DNA of 64,000 nucleotides, taken from positions 186,001 to 250,000 of the forward strand of contig NZ_WMLB01000006.1 in assembly GCF_009709675.1 (NCBI RefSeq), in the 5' to 3' direction. Under the pieces are notes generated by a model. The model did not search any database. It had not been told where the DNA came from and saw only the letters and a list, made by a program, of their open reading frames with translations. The position numbers and the translations under genes were made by a program. How positions within the stretch are numbered: position 1 is the stretch's first letter; each line of letters starts with the position of its first letter. Origin of the DNA: Agromyces bracchium. Lineage in GTDB: Bacteria; Actinomycetota; Actinomycetes; Actinomycetales; Microbacteriaceae. Shown one piece after another: positions 49,382 to 58,155 of the stretch.

Positions 49382-49761
49382 GCGCGCCCGAGCCGGTGCT
49401 CGCGCGCCTCGTCGCAGGGGCCGTGACGGATGCCGCGAGCCTCGCGCTCGCGCACGAACCCGTTCCCGCCGAGCAGGTCGTGGCCGGGTCGCCCTCGACC
49501 GGGTACGCCCCGCTCGACGAGCCCGCCGACGGCGGGCGCGCGGGCGAGCTCGGCGTCTGGGAGATGACGCCCGGCGCGATGCGCGACGTCGAGGTCGACG
49601 AGGTGTTCCTCGTCATCGCCGGGCGTGCGACGGTCGAATTCGTCGAGCCCGTGCTGCCGTCGATCGAGCTCAGCCCCGGATCGATCGTGCGCCTCGACGC
49701 GGGCATGTCGACGGTCTGGACCGTGACCGAGACGCTCCGCAAGCTCTTCATCGCGCGCTGA
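49378..49761 (+). CDS. Cupin domain protein (DUF861-like)
   Basis: 127 residues, one cupin barrel: LGVWEMTPGAMRDVEVDEVF, LVIAGRATVEFVE, LSPGSIVRLDAGMSTVWTVT and a C-terminal LRKLFIAR. Small cupins of this kind often accompany DAO-type oxidoreductases in amine catabolic operons; the biochemical role is not known. GTG 49378 overlaps the upstream stop as GTGA. Confidence 0.9.
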   Translation: MSAPEPVLARLVAGAVTDAASLALAHEPVPAEQVVAGSPSTGYAPLDEPADGGRAGELGVWEMTPGAMRDVEVDEVFLVIAGRATVEFVEPVLPSIELSPGSIVRLDAGMSTVWTVTETLRKLFIAR

Positions 49762-49816
49762 CCGCGTCGCGCGGGGTGCGCGCGGCGTGCTCGCGGCGTG
49801 CGACGACGACCGCGGG

Positions 49817-50410
49817 TCAGAGCTCGCAGTCGAGCGCGAGCGCCGCGTACTCGAGCACGGCGCGGCGGCATTCCGCCCGGTCGAGCCCGAGCCCGAGCAG
49901 CGGGTAGAGGTCGTACGAGTCCTCGAGTGCGACGAGGTTCCGCGCGATCGCGGCCACCGGCATGCGGGGGCGGAACGCGCCCACCCCCGCCCCGATCTCG
50001 AGCGTCGTGCGGTAGAGCATCACCTGCCGCTCGACGATCGACCGATGGAGCGGGCGCAACTGAGGCCGCTCGGGCAGCAGCGCGATGCTCTCGTAGACGA
50101 TGCGTAGGTCATCGCTGATCTCGTCGGGGATGCCCGCCTCGATCATCGCGCGGAGCCGCTCGCGCGGGTCGGCGACCTCCTCGGCGATCCGACGGCGGCG
50201 CTCGTAGAACTCCTCGAGCACGCCCTCCACCGCGGCGGCGACGAGGTCGTCGAAGGTCGGGAAGTAATAGAGGACGCTGCCCGCACTGACCTCGGCCTCC
50301 GCGGCCACCGTGCGGACGTTCGCCTGCAGGATGCCGCGCTCCCCGGCGACCCGGCGCAGCGCCGCGACGAGTGCGTCGCGACGCTGCGCCTGCTTGGTGG
50401 ACTGCTTCAC
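49817..50410 (-). CDS. TetR/AcrR family transcriptional regulator
   Basis: 197 residues. The helix-turn-helix (about 15-60) has RRDALVAALRRVAGERGILQ, VRTVAAEAEVSAGSVLYYFP and the following FDDLVAAAVEGVL. The ligand domain has a BetI-like arrangement (DPRERLRAMIEAG, ALEDSYDLYPLLGLGL). GTG 50410 begins 17 bp after the APC permease stop, so it is co-transcribed with the permease. It is the best candidate to bind the palindrome in that promoter and the matching sites before the Pot operon and FAD oxidoreductase. Confidence 0.9.
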   Translation of the reverse strand: MKQSTKQAQRRDALVAALRRVAGERGILQANVRTVAAEAEVSAGSVLYYFPTFDDLVAAAVEGVLEEFYERRRRIAEEVADPRERLRAMIEAGIPDEISDDLRIVYESIALLPERPQLRPLHRSIVERQVMLYRTTLEIGAGVGAFRPRMPVAAIARNLVALEDSYDLYPLLGLGLDRAECRRAVLEYAALALDCEL

Positions 50411-50427
50411 GTGCGTGCTTCCTCGCC

Positions 50428-51912
50428 TCAGTCGGCTTCGATCGGCTCCGCCAGTCGCCGGTAGTGCGCCGGGTCGCGGCGCCTGATCGCCAGTCCCCAC
50501 ACGATACCGGCGACGAACAGGATCGGCGTCGGAAGGATGAGGACCAGGTTCGTGACCGGGTCGAGCCCGGTGACGAACTCGAAGTTGAGCACGATCAGCA
50601 GGAAGCCGGTGATGAGCCCGGCTGCGCCGAGCACCGGCGCGATGACGACGCGGAACAGGCCATGGCCGCGTCGGTCGCGTGCGAAGAACCCGATGACCGA
50701 GATCGCTGCGACGGACTGCGCGAACACGAGCCCGGCGACACCCGTCCCGTACGACCAGATCCCGAGTTGCAGGATCGGGTCGGCGCCGGTCGCCCACGCG
50801 ACCAGGATCGCGACGACGGCGAGGCCGGCGATCACCGTGCTGGCGACGTGCGGGGCGCGAGTCGTGGGGTGCGTGCGCGCGAGCGGCGCGGGGAGCAGTC
50901 CCTCGCGGGACAGCGAGAACAGGTAGCGGCTCGAGGCGTTGTGGAAGGCCAGCAGGCACGCGAAGAAGCTCGTGACGACGAGCACCTGCAGCGCCACGGC
51001 GGCCCACGCGCCGAGGTACTGGTCGCCTGCGATGAAGACCGTCTCGGTGAAGGCGTCGGTCGCGACGAGGTCGAGCACGCCCTCGACGCCGAACGCGACC
51101 GTGATGACCCAGAAGGTGAACGCGTAGAACACGGCGAGGAAGCCGACCGCGACGTAGGTGGCGATCGGCACCGTGCGCGCCGGGTCCTTGGCCTCCTCCG
51201 AGTAGATCGCGGTGCCCTCGAAGCCGATGTACGCACCGAACCCGGTGACGAACAGCGCGGCGACGCCCGGCGCGAACAGGACGTGCTCCGGCGCGAACGG
51301 TGCGGCGCTCCATGGCTCCGGTCCGCCGTTCAGGAGCACGCCGATCGAGAGGACGAGGAGGATGCCGACCTCGGCGGTCAGCAGCACGGCGAGCACCTTC
51401 GCGCCGACGTCGACCTTGCGGTACCCGAGGAACGCGACGAGACCGGCCGCGACGAGCGACCAGATCGGCCAGGGCAGGTCGATGCCGAACAGGCTCGTGA
51501 AGGTGAGCGCGGCGAAGAACCCGAGGAAGCCGTAGAAGCTGAGCGAGAGCGCGATGTACGCGAAGACGGTGACGAGCGCGGTGCCGATGCCGGCGGGCTT
51601 GCCGATGCCCTTCGACGCGTAGGCGTAGAACGCGCCGGTGTTGCGGACGTGACGTGACATCGCCGTGAACCCGACGGCGAACAGGATCAGCACGACCCCG
51701 CAGATCAGGATGGCGCCGGCGGCGCCGATCCCGCCGAGGCGGAGGGTCGTCGGTGCCGCGCTCGCCACGACCGTCAGCGGGGCAGCGGCCGAGACCACGA
51801 AGAAGACGATGTCCCACACGCGGAGCCGGCCGCCGGCGAGCCTGCCCGGGGCGCCTGCGTCCGTGGGCGTCGGCGAATCGACCACGGTCGAATCGGGGAT
51901 GTGCTGCGTCAT
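50428..51912 (-). CDS. APC family amino acid/polyamine permease
   Basis: 494 residues with about twelve membrane helices. The first helix region WDIVFFVVSAAAPLTVVASA and the GxG-like unwound segment, FGAYIGFEGTAIYSEEAKDP (acidic Glu-Glu-Ala after helix 6) are typical of APC importers. ATG 51912 is preferred because GGAG lies eight bases upstream; GTG 51918 is possible. It is followed by the TetR gene and its promoter contains operator site 3. Likely uptake of an amino acid, amine or beta-amino acid. Confidence 0.92.
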   Translation of the reverse strand: MTQHIPDSTVVDSPTPTDAGAPGRLAGGRLRVWDIVFFVVSAAAPLTVVASAAPTTLRLGGIGAAGAILICGVVLILFAVGFTAMSRHVRNTGAFYAYASKGIGKPAGIGTALVTVFAYIALSLSFYGFLGFFAALTFTSLFGIDLPWPIWSLVAAGLVAFLGYRKVDVGAKVLAVLLTAEVGILLVLSIGVLLNGGPEPWSAAPFAPEHVLFAPGVAALFVTGFGAYIGFEGTAIYSEEAKDPARTVPIATYVAVGFLAVFYAFTFWVITVAFGVEGVLDLVATDAFTETVFIAGDQYLGAWAAVALQVLVVTSFFACLLAFHNASSRYLFSLSREGLLPAPLARTHPTTRAPHVASTVIAGLAVVAILVAWATGADPILQLGIWSYGTGVAGLVFAQSVAAISVIGFFARDRRGHGLFRVVIAPVLGAAGLITGFLLIVLNFEFVTGLDPVTNLVLILPTPILFVAGIVWGLAIRRRDPAHYRRLAEPIEAD

Positions 51913-51955
51913 TGCCACGTCTCCTCAGGTGCATCGGTGGTGCTCGGGAACGAAC

Positions 51956-51995
51956 TTGAACACGCATTCAAATTCCTATCGACGCCATCTGTCAA
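51956..51995 (-). promoter_or_regulatory. APC permease promoter with TTGAACACGCATTCAA operator (site 3)
   Basis: On the minus strand TTGACA (51995-51990), an 18-bp spacer and TTGAAT (51971-51966) form a strong promoter. The palindrome TTGAACACGCATTCAA (51956-51971) covers the -10 element and matches sites at 32340 and 47869. Confidence 0.6.
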
Positions 51996-52024
51996 GAGTG
52001 TTAGATTCGAAATCCCAAGATTCT

Positions 52025-52040
52025 GAACGATTGTTCGAAC
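52025..52040. promoter_or_regulatory. Overlapping palindromes before the P1 peptidase
   Basis: GAACGATTGTTC (52025-52036) and GTTCGAAC (52033-52040) overlap, 15 bp before the peptidase ATG. They do not fit the TTGNNCANNNNTKCAA pattern, so a different regulator may be involved. Confidence 0.35.
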
Positions 52041-52054
52041 TTCAGGAGTCGATG

Positions 52055-53215
52055 ATGACCGCTGCCCAGCACACCCGAGCCCGCGACCTCGGCGTGCCGT
52101 TCGACGGCACCCCGGGCCGGTGGAACGCGATCACCGACGTTCCGGGCGTCGAGGTCGGCTACGCGACGATCGTGGAGGGCGACCCCGGCGACGACGTCGT
52201 GGCGCGCACCGGCGTGACGGCGATCCTCCCCCGCGGGCGCGGGGGCGCCGGCATCCCGTGCGCCGCAGGCGTGCACTCCCTGAACGGCAACGGCGAGCTC
52301 ACGGGCCGCAGCTGGATCGAGGAGTCGGGCTCGCTCACGCTGCCGATCGGGATCACGAACAGCCACGCGGTCGGCGCAGTGCACACGGGCATCGACCGCT
52401 GGGCGCACGAGGCGCATCCCGGGCTCGCGGCCGAGTGGATGCTCCCCGTCGTCGGCGAGACCTGGGACGGCTACCTCAACCAGATCAACGCCGGGCACGT
52501 GCGCCCCGAGCACGCGATCCTCGCGATCGAGTCGGCCGCGAACGGCCCGGTCGCCGAGGGCAACGTCGGCGGCGGCACGGGGATGAACTGCTACGGCTTC
52601 AAGGGCGGCTCGGGCACGGCGTCGCGCGTCGTCGAGTTCGGCGACGAGACCCACACCGTCGGCGTGTTCCTGCAGGCGAACTTCGGCAGCCGCCACGAGC
52701 TGCGGCTCGCGGGCGTTCCGCTCGGGCGGGAGACCGCGGCGCCGAACCCGTTCGAGGACCTCGAGTGGTTCGTCCGCGACGGCGAGCGGGCGCGGGTGCG
52801 TGCCGGCGCGGGCAGCGTCATCGGCATCGTGATCACCGACGCCCCGCTCCTGCCCGGGCAGTGCGAGGCCCTCGCACGCCGCGTGCCCCTCGGCCTGGCC
52901 CGCACCGGCACGGCCGGAAGCCACTTCTCGGGCGACATCTTCCTCGCCTGCTCGACCGGCAACGCCGGCTCGTTCACCTCGAACATCCCCTCGGGCGACG
53001 TCGGCGACGATCCGTACGAGACCGCCCGCTACGTGCCCTGGGGCCGCATCGACCCGTACTTCGAGGCCGTCGTGCAGGCGACCGAGGAGGCCGTGGCGAA
53101 CGCCCTCGTCGCCGCGCGCGACATGGTCGGCCGCGACGGGCACGCGAACGTCGCGCTGCCGCACGACGAGGTGCGGGCCGCGTTCTCGGGCCGGGCGGAG
53201 CAGCCGGCGGCCTGA
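52055..53215 (+). CDS. P1 family peptidase (DmpA/BapA-type aminopeptidase)
   Basis: 386 residues. The DmpA family features are the N-terminal ARDLGVPFDGTPGRWNAITD, VTAILPRGRGG, GITNSHAVGAVHTGIDRW, EGNVGGGTGMNCYGFKGGSG and the self-cleavage region GGSGTASR with candidate nucleophile Ser190. These enzymes are made as one chain that cuts itself into two subunits and remove N-terminal residues, in the BapA group beta-amino acids. A GGAG stands six bases before ATG 52055. It is divergent from the APC permease, which suggests joint use of beta-amino or D-amino peptides. Confidence 0.9.
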   Translation: MTAAQHTRARDLGVPFDGTPGRWNAITDVPGVEVGYATIVEGDPGDDVVARTGVTAILPRGRGGAGIPCAAGVHSLNGNGELTGRSWIEESGSLTLPIGITNSHAVGAVHTGIDRWAHEAHPGLAAEWMLPVVGETWDGYLNQINAGHVRPEHAILAIESAANGPVAEGNVGGGTGMNCYGFKGGSGTASRVVEFGDETHTVGVFLQANFGSRHELRLAGVPLGRETAAPNPFEDLEWFVRDGERARVRAGAGSVIGIVITDAPLLPGQCEALARRVPLGLARTGTAGSHFSGDIFLACSTGNAGSFTSNIPSGDVGDDPYETARYVPWGRIDPYFEAVVQATEEAVANALVAARDMVGRDGHANVALPHDEVRAAFSGRAEQPAA

Positions 53216-53225
53216 CCGCGGGCGA

Positions 53226-54903
53226 TCAGCCCGACGTCACGCGTGCCCGCGGATCCGCCGGCACGCGCACGTCCGCGACCTGCTCGAGGTGCGGATGGTC
53301 CTGGTCGCCGCCCTCGACCACGCCTGTGTGCCACGACAGCCGGAGCTCGTCGGGCGCATCGACCAGCATCGCGAGGTTGTTCGCGAACCAGGGCCCCTTC
53401 ACGGTGCGCCAGCGGAAGGGCGCATCGGGAACCTTGGCCGAGCGCGCGGCGAGCCGACCGACGGGCGTCGCCGCGCCGTACGACATCACGACCGAGAACC
53501 ATCGCATGACGCGCGGCAGCGGGTTGCGGATCGGCGAGCAGACCGCCTGGAGGATCCGCGCGCCCGGCACGTCGTCGCGGTCGACCTGGGCGAGGTAGGA
53601 GTAGTGCACGTCGCCGGCGAGGAAGAGCACGTTCCGCGGCGCCCGCCCGCGCTCGCCTGCGGCGAGCTCCCGGACCATCCGCGCGACCTTCTGGAACGTG
53701 TCCTGCCAGGCCCCCCAGTGCTCGAGGTCGACGGCCTGGCGGAGCGCCTCGCACACGGGCCGCCCTCCGGCCCCACGCCCCCTGCGAGATCGCCTCGTCC
53801 CAGGCCTCGACGTTGTGGAGCCCCATCGGCAGCAGGAACGGGAGGGAGGTCGCGATGAGCACGTGCCGGAATCCGCCGCGGAGCTGCGCGTCGAACCACT
53901 CGAGCTCCTCCGCGTCGAGCAGGCCACGGGCCTCCGGGTCCAGGTCGCGCGCGGCACGCGAGTCGACGACGACGAGGCGGATGTCGTCGAAGTCGCGCGT
54001 GTAGCTCCACCGCACGCTCGTCGGCTCCCGGTCGCCGCGGTCGGCGAACGCGTCGACCTCGTCGGTCAGGTCGAGCTCGTCGTCGCCGTCGTGCCGCGCG
54101 ACCCGCTGCCACAGCTCGTCGTCGGCCCGTTCCTCGGGCGTGAGGTTGCCGAGGTGCTGGTACACCCAGTACGAGCCGAGCCCCGCCACGATGCGGCCGT
54201 GCCACCACGAAGTCGCCTCCATCTTCTGCTTCCAGTCGTGCGAGGCGTTCCAGTCGTCGCGGATGTCGTGGTCGTCGAAGATCATCGCGGTCGGCACCGT
54301 CGAGAGCAGCCAGCGGTTCGCCGGGTCCGACCACGCGAGCCGATACAGGTGGGCGTACTCCTCGTAGTCCTTCAGCTCCTCCCCCGGCTCCTCGTCGATG
54401 TCGCGCTTGTTCCGGATGAACTCCTGCATCTCGTCCGAGGTGATGTCCGCGTACACCTGGTCGCCGAGGAACATCATGAGGTCCGGGCGTTCGGCGAACC
54501 CCTCGGCGAGCGCGAGCGCGAAGGCGCGCATGGCGTCGACGCCGTGCGTGAGATTGCCCTCGAGGTCGTGCGGCACGCTCGTCCGGCACGATCCGTAGGC
54601 GAGGCGAAGGCGCCGGCCGGGCTCCCACGTCGCGACGACGGATGCCGGGTACTCCGAATCCGGATCGGGCCACGCGCGCTCACCGTCGACGTCCAGCTCG
54701 TACGGCAGCACGGCGCCGGGCTCGAGCCCGTCGAGCTCGACGAGGGCGTAGTGGTGGTCGTGCACGGCGAAGGTCCGCGCCTGCCAGCTGCGGCCGTCGG
54801 CACGGACGCGCACGGTCGCGGCGTCCTCCGTCTCGACCCAGATCGTGGCGGAGGTCTCGCCGACATGGCGGAGCATCGGACCGAGGATCAGCGGGGAGGT
54901 CAT
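53226..54903 (-). pseudogene. PhoD-like alkaline phosphatase, apparent frameshift
   Basis: The first 375 residues read normally in one frame (SATIWVETEDAATVRVRADG, MFLGDQVYADITSDEMQE, AMIFDDHDIRDDWNASHDW, TSLPFLLPMGLHNVEAWDEA), ending GAWGRRAAR. The remainder (VCEALRQAVDLEHWGAWQDT, NVLFLAGDVHYSYLAQVD, LRLSWHTGVVEGGDQDHP) continues in another frame. The break lies at about 53755-53775. Two bases missing from a GTGT run would restore the expected family spacing. Both halves are otherwise well preserved, so this is either a very recent mutation or a sequence error. The intact protein would be a metal-dependent phosphodiesterase/phosphatase. Confidence 0.8.
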
Positions 54904-54964
54904 CACCTCGTTCTACCCGCCGCGCGGTCGCGCGTCACGGGGTTGCGACGCGCGCGCGAACGCG

Positions 54965-55705
54965 TCAGGCGACGGATGCCGCGAGGCCGCCGGCCGCGTC
55001 CTCAGGCGGCTCGACGGGGTCGATGCGGAAGGTGCGCGCGAAGCGCGTCACCCCGTCGCGGTCGCCCGCGAGCACCGGCACGCCCGAGGCATCCGTTCGC
55101 CCCGCGATCAGGTCGCGGAGCTCGGCGGGCTCGAGCGCGAACTCGACGCTCGAGCCCGCGGCATCCGCAGCACTCGACCCGACGCCCGCCGAGGGCCGGG
55201 GTGCCGGCACCGCATCGGGCCCGATCGGCACGACCTCGAGGGTGCGTCCGTCGACGCTCGCGGCGACCGAGGCGCGCCCGACGTGCAGCACGTACTCGGT
55301 CGCGGGCTCGTCGGCCGCGGCATCCGCCCGGAACGCCGAGCGCAGCGCGATCGCGAGCGCCTCGTGGCTGAGGCGCTCCTCGTCGCCGGGATCGCCGAGC
55401 ACCGACCAGCCCCACCGCTCGAGCGCGACGACGACGGGTTCGAGCTCGCGGCCGAACGGCGTGAGCTCGTAGCCGCCGCGCACCGTCGGCACCCGGCGGA
55501 CGACGCCTGCCTCCTGCAGTTCCTTCAGGCGGTCGGCGAGGATGTTCGTCGGGATGCGCGGCAGGCTCGCCTTGAGGTCGCCGTACCGGCGCGGGCCGAC
55601 GAGCAGGTCGCGCACGATGAGCATCGCCCACCGCTCGCCGACCCGCTCGATCGCCCGTGCCACCCCGCTGTACTGGCCGAAGCCGCGCGGGGATCGTGCC
55701 GCCAT
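54965..55705 (-). CDS. HxlR family transcriptional regulator with C-terminal extension
   Basis: 246 residues. The HxlR winged helix covers about 12-100: YSGVARAIERVGERWAMLIV, RDLLVGPRRYGDLKASLPRI, LADRLKELQEAGVVRR and YELTPFGRELEPVV. A further 140 residues form an extra domain of the SCP2-like type often found on actinobacterial HxlR proteins. ATG 55705 is the start. It lies 14 bp from the VOC gene on the same strand, so they are co-transcribed, and a 34-bp palindrome upstream of the VOC gene is its probable operator. Confidence 0.9.
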   Translation of the reverse strand: MAARSPRGFGQYSGVARAIERVGERWAMLIVRDLLVGPRRYGDLKASLPRIPTNILADRLKELQEAGVVRRVPTVRGGYELTPFGRELEPVVVALERWGWSVLGDPGDEERLSHEALAIALRSAFRADAAADEPATEYVLHVGRASVAASVDGRTLEVVPIGPDAVPAPRPSAGVGSSAADAAGSSVEFALEPAELRDLIAGRTDASGVPVLAGDRDGVTRFARTFRIDPVEPPEDAAGGLAASVA

Positions 55706-55718
55706 GCGGCCGTTCCGA

Positions 55719-56177
55719 TCAGGCCGACGTCGACGGGGAGCCGGCGCCCTGCTCGGCGAGGAACGCGTCGGGCCCCTGCTCGACGGCGGCCGGCTCCATG
55801 AAGAAGAACTCAAGGATGTTGCCGTCCGGGTCCTCGAGGTCGCGCGAGTACATGAAGCCGAGGTCGCTCGTGGGGCGCGGCTCGGTGCCGCCCGCGGCGA
55901 GCCCCTTCGCCATGGTCGCGTCGACGACCTCGCGCGAGTCGCACGTGAGCGCGATGAGGGCCTGCGCATGCGTCTTCGGCTCGGTCACCTGCTTGTCGGT
56001 GAAGGTCTGGAAGAACTCCCTGGTCAGCACCATGAAGTAGACGTTCTCGTCGACGACGACGCAGGCCGCGTTGTCGTCGCTGAACATCGGGTTGATGGCG
56101 TAGCCGAGGGCCTCGTAGAACGCCTTCGACCGGTCGAGGTCGGCGGTCGGGATGTTCACGAAGATGCTGGTGGTCAT
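55719..56177 (-). CDS. VOC/glyoxalase superfamily protein
   Basis: 152 residues, two beta-alpha-beta-beta-beta modules: SIFVNIPTADLDRSKAFYEA, LGYAINPMFSDDNAACVVVD, FFQTFTDKQV, and FMYSRDLEDPDGNILEFFFM at the end. It belongs to the VOC group often annotated as lactoylglutathione lyase-like or extradiol-dioxygenase-like; the metal ligands are not complete enough to claim glyoxalase I. ATG 56177 has GGGGGAG five bases upstream. It is first in an operon with the HxlR regulator and is controlled from a long palindromic promoter. Confidence 0.88.
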   Translation of the reverse strand: MTTSIFVNIPTADLDRSKAFYEALGYAINPMFSDDNAACVVVDENVYFMVLTREFFQTFTDKQVTEPKTHAQALIALTCDSREVVDATMAKGLAAGGTEPRPTSDLGFMYSRDLEDPDGNILEFFFMEPAAVEQGPDAFLAEQGAGSPSTSA

Positions 56178-56225
56178 GGTCTCCCCCTGTGAGATCGGGT
56201 CGTGCCGGGCGGCCGACATCGCTAG

Positions 56226-56259
56226 CTTGCTCTTTGCAAGTGCACTTGTCAAGAGCAAG
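56226..56259. promoter_or_regulatory. 34-bp palindrome, probable HxlR operator
   Basis: CTTGCTCTTTGCAAG (56226-56240), TGCA, then CTTGTCAAGAGCAAG (56245-56259). The arms are complementary except at two positions each and contain CTTG/CAAG half-sites. It overlaps a TTGACA on the minus strand, about 50 bp before the VOC start. Confidence 0.65.
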
Positions 56260-56282
56260 TAACGGATGGCTCGGCCGGCCGC

Positions 56283-58007
56283 TCAGCGCACGCCGCTGCG
56301 CCGCACCAGGAGCGCGAGATGCAGCGCCGTCTGCGTCTCCCCGTCGTCGAGGTCGACGTCGAGCAGGTCGCCGATGAGCGCCAGCCGCTGGTAGAACACC
56401 GAGCGCGAGAGATGGCTCGCCTGCGCCGCCGCGGTGCGATTGCCGGGATGCGCGAGCATCGCCGCGAGCACGTCGAGCAGGTCGCCGCCGCGCGCGAGGT
56501 CGTGCTCGATGAGCGGCGCGAGCATGCGCTCGCCCAGCTCCTGCAGCCGGTGGTCGTCGCGCAGGGCCGTCACGAGCCGGACGAGCGGGCGGTCCTGCGA
56601 CCGGCGAACGATCGGGCCGCGCGCACCGCGCGCCACGGGCGTGCGCGAGAGGTCCAGCGCCTCCTGCACCGACACGAGCAGGCCGTCGAGGTCGCCGGCG
56701 CGCGCACCGATCGAGAGTACGACGCCCGAGGCATCCGTCGCCCCGTCGGCGCCGATCGCGAGGTGCCCGACGAAGCGCCGCGCCGCGTCGTCGTCGAAGC
56801 GCGTGCCCGCGGGCAACGACACGAGCAGCACCCGGGCGGATGCCGCCGCGCCCGTGCCGACCGGCCGGCCGTCGAGCGCGCGCCCACCGAGTCCGCGCGC
56901 CGCGGCATCCGCATCGCCCTCGCCGCCCCGCCCCGTCACCACGACGCCATGGAGGTCGGCGCCGTGCACGGGCAGGCCGGCCGCCTCGAGCCGCGCGATC
57001 GCACCGCCCGGCGCCGCGAACCGCCCACCCAGCAGGTGCTCGACGAGTCGCTGCCGCCCGATGCGACCCCACGTGTCGTCGTCGCCGTCGGCGAGCCGGC
57101 CGAGCGCGAGGGCGATCGCGCCCTGCTCCAGCACGCTCGTCCGGCCGGCCGGATGCGTCGGTCCGGGCAGCGCGATGAGGTGCCCCCAGCGGATGCCGCG
57201 GGCCTCGACGGGCACGATGAGCCACGCGTCCGGGCGGGCTGCGGCCGAGCCCGTCGGCGCACCGCGCCCGCCCGCCCCGGCGGGTCCGCCCGACGCCCAG
57301 CGCCGATGCGCATCGCGCGAACGCAGCTGCCAGCCCGCGAGCACCTCCTCCTCCGATTCCGGCGGAAGGTCGGCCGCGACGATCTCGTGCGAGAGGTTCT
57401 CGAGCAGCACCGGCGCGGCGAGGGTCTGCGCGAGCTGCTGCACGATGTAGTCGGCCGGAGCGCCGCGCAGCGCGAGCGCGGTGAAGCGCTCCCGGACCTC
57501 GTCGCGTGCGTGCAGGGCCGCCGTCTGCTCCGAGATGATCCGGCGGTGCACCGCCTGGGTCAGCCCGACGAACTTGACCTCGCGGTGCAGGGCCGCGAGC
57601 GCGAGCCCGTGCTCGGCCGCGGTGCGGTGCACGACGGCCGGCACGTAGCGGTAGTGCGCGCCGAGCTCGAGCACGAGGCCCGAGATGCCGACCTCGACGA
57701 GCCCGGCGATGAACGTGCGCAGCTCGTCGGGCTCGGTCGGCCAGCCCGACCCGGTCGAGAGCAGCAGCTCCCCGCCGTCGAGCAGCCGGGCGACGCCGGC
57801 GCTGTCGGAGACGTGCACCCAGCGCACGCGCGCGTCGAGTGCCGCGTCGCCCACGAGCACCTCGGGAACGCCCGCCGCGACCGCGTCGAGCGCGAGGATC
57901 TCGCGCACCGTGGGCAGGGCGTCATCCGTCGCGAATCCGTTCGCGGTGCCCGCGGGGGCGCCCGGACGATCCGTTCGATCTCGTTCGTCTTCGCGACGCT
58001 CTGGCAT
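56283..58007 (-). CDS. PucR family transcriptional regulator
   Basis: 574 residues. The N-terminal purine-catabolism (PucR) domain has PTVREILALDAVAAGVPEVL and WVHVSDSAGVARLLDGGELL; the middle is GGDEF-like degenerate; the C-terminal PucR helix-turn-helix has LLDVLAAMLAHPGNRTAAAQ and ASHLSRSVFYQRLALIGDLL. It is divergent from the semialdehyde dehydrogenase gene by 148 bp, and in many actinobacteria such a PucR activates adjacent aminotransferase/dehydrogenase operons. No clear operator was found in the gap. Confidence 0.92.
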   Translation of the reverse strand: MPERREDERDRTDRPGAPAGTANGFATDDALPTVREILALDAVAAGVPEVLVGDAALDARVRWVHVSDSAGVARLLDGGELLLSTGSGWPTEPDELRTFIAGLVEVGISGLVLELGAHYRYVPAVVHRTAAEHGLALAALHREVKFVGLTQAVHRRIISEQTAALHARDEVRERFTALALRGAPADYIVQQLAQTLAAPVLLENLSHEIVAADLPPESEEEVLAGWQLRSRDAHRRWASGGPAGAGGRGAPTGSAAARPDAWLIVPVEARGIRWGHLIALPGPTHPAGRTSVLEQGAIALALGRLADGDDDTWGRIGRQRLVEHLLGGRFAAPGGAIARLEAAGLPVHGADLHGVVVTGRGGEGDADAAARGLGGRALDGRPVGTGAAASARVLLVSLPAGTRFDDDAARRFVGHLAIGADGATDASGVVLSIGARAGDLDGLLVSVQEALDLSRTPVARGARGPIVRRSQDRPLVRLVTALRDDHRLQELGERMLAPLIEHDLARGGDLLDVLAAMLAHPGNRTAAAQASHLSRSVFYQRLALIGDLLDVDLDDGETQTALHLALLVRRSGVR

Positions 58008-58155
58008 CCGCTCGGCCTCTCTGTCTCTGTAAGACTGGGGAAACGCCAGCTTAGACGACGCCGGTCGATCTGTCCGGTCCCGGCATCCGAGCGGCGATCA
58101 CCACCCAGCGACGCCGTGCCGAGGCATCCGTCGCCACGACCACCGAAGGAGCGCC

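Noticed and set aside
53029-53760. Continuation of the PhoD reading frame to 53029 as a 625-residue protein
   Set aside because: After the frame change the translation becomes Arg/Pro/Gly-rich and runs antisense into the P1 peptidase; the true C-terminal part is in another frame ending at 53226.
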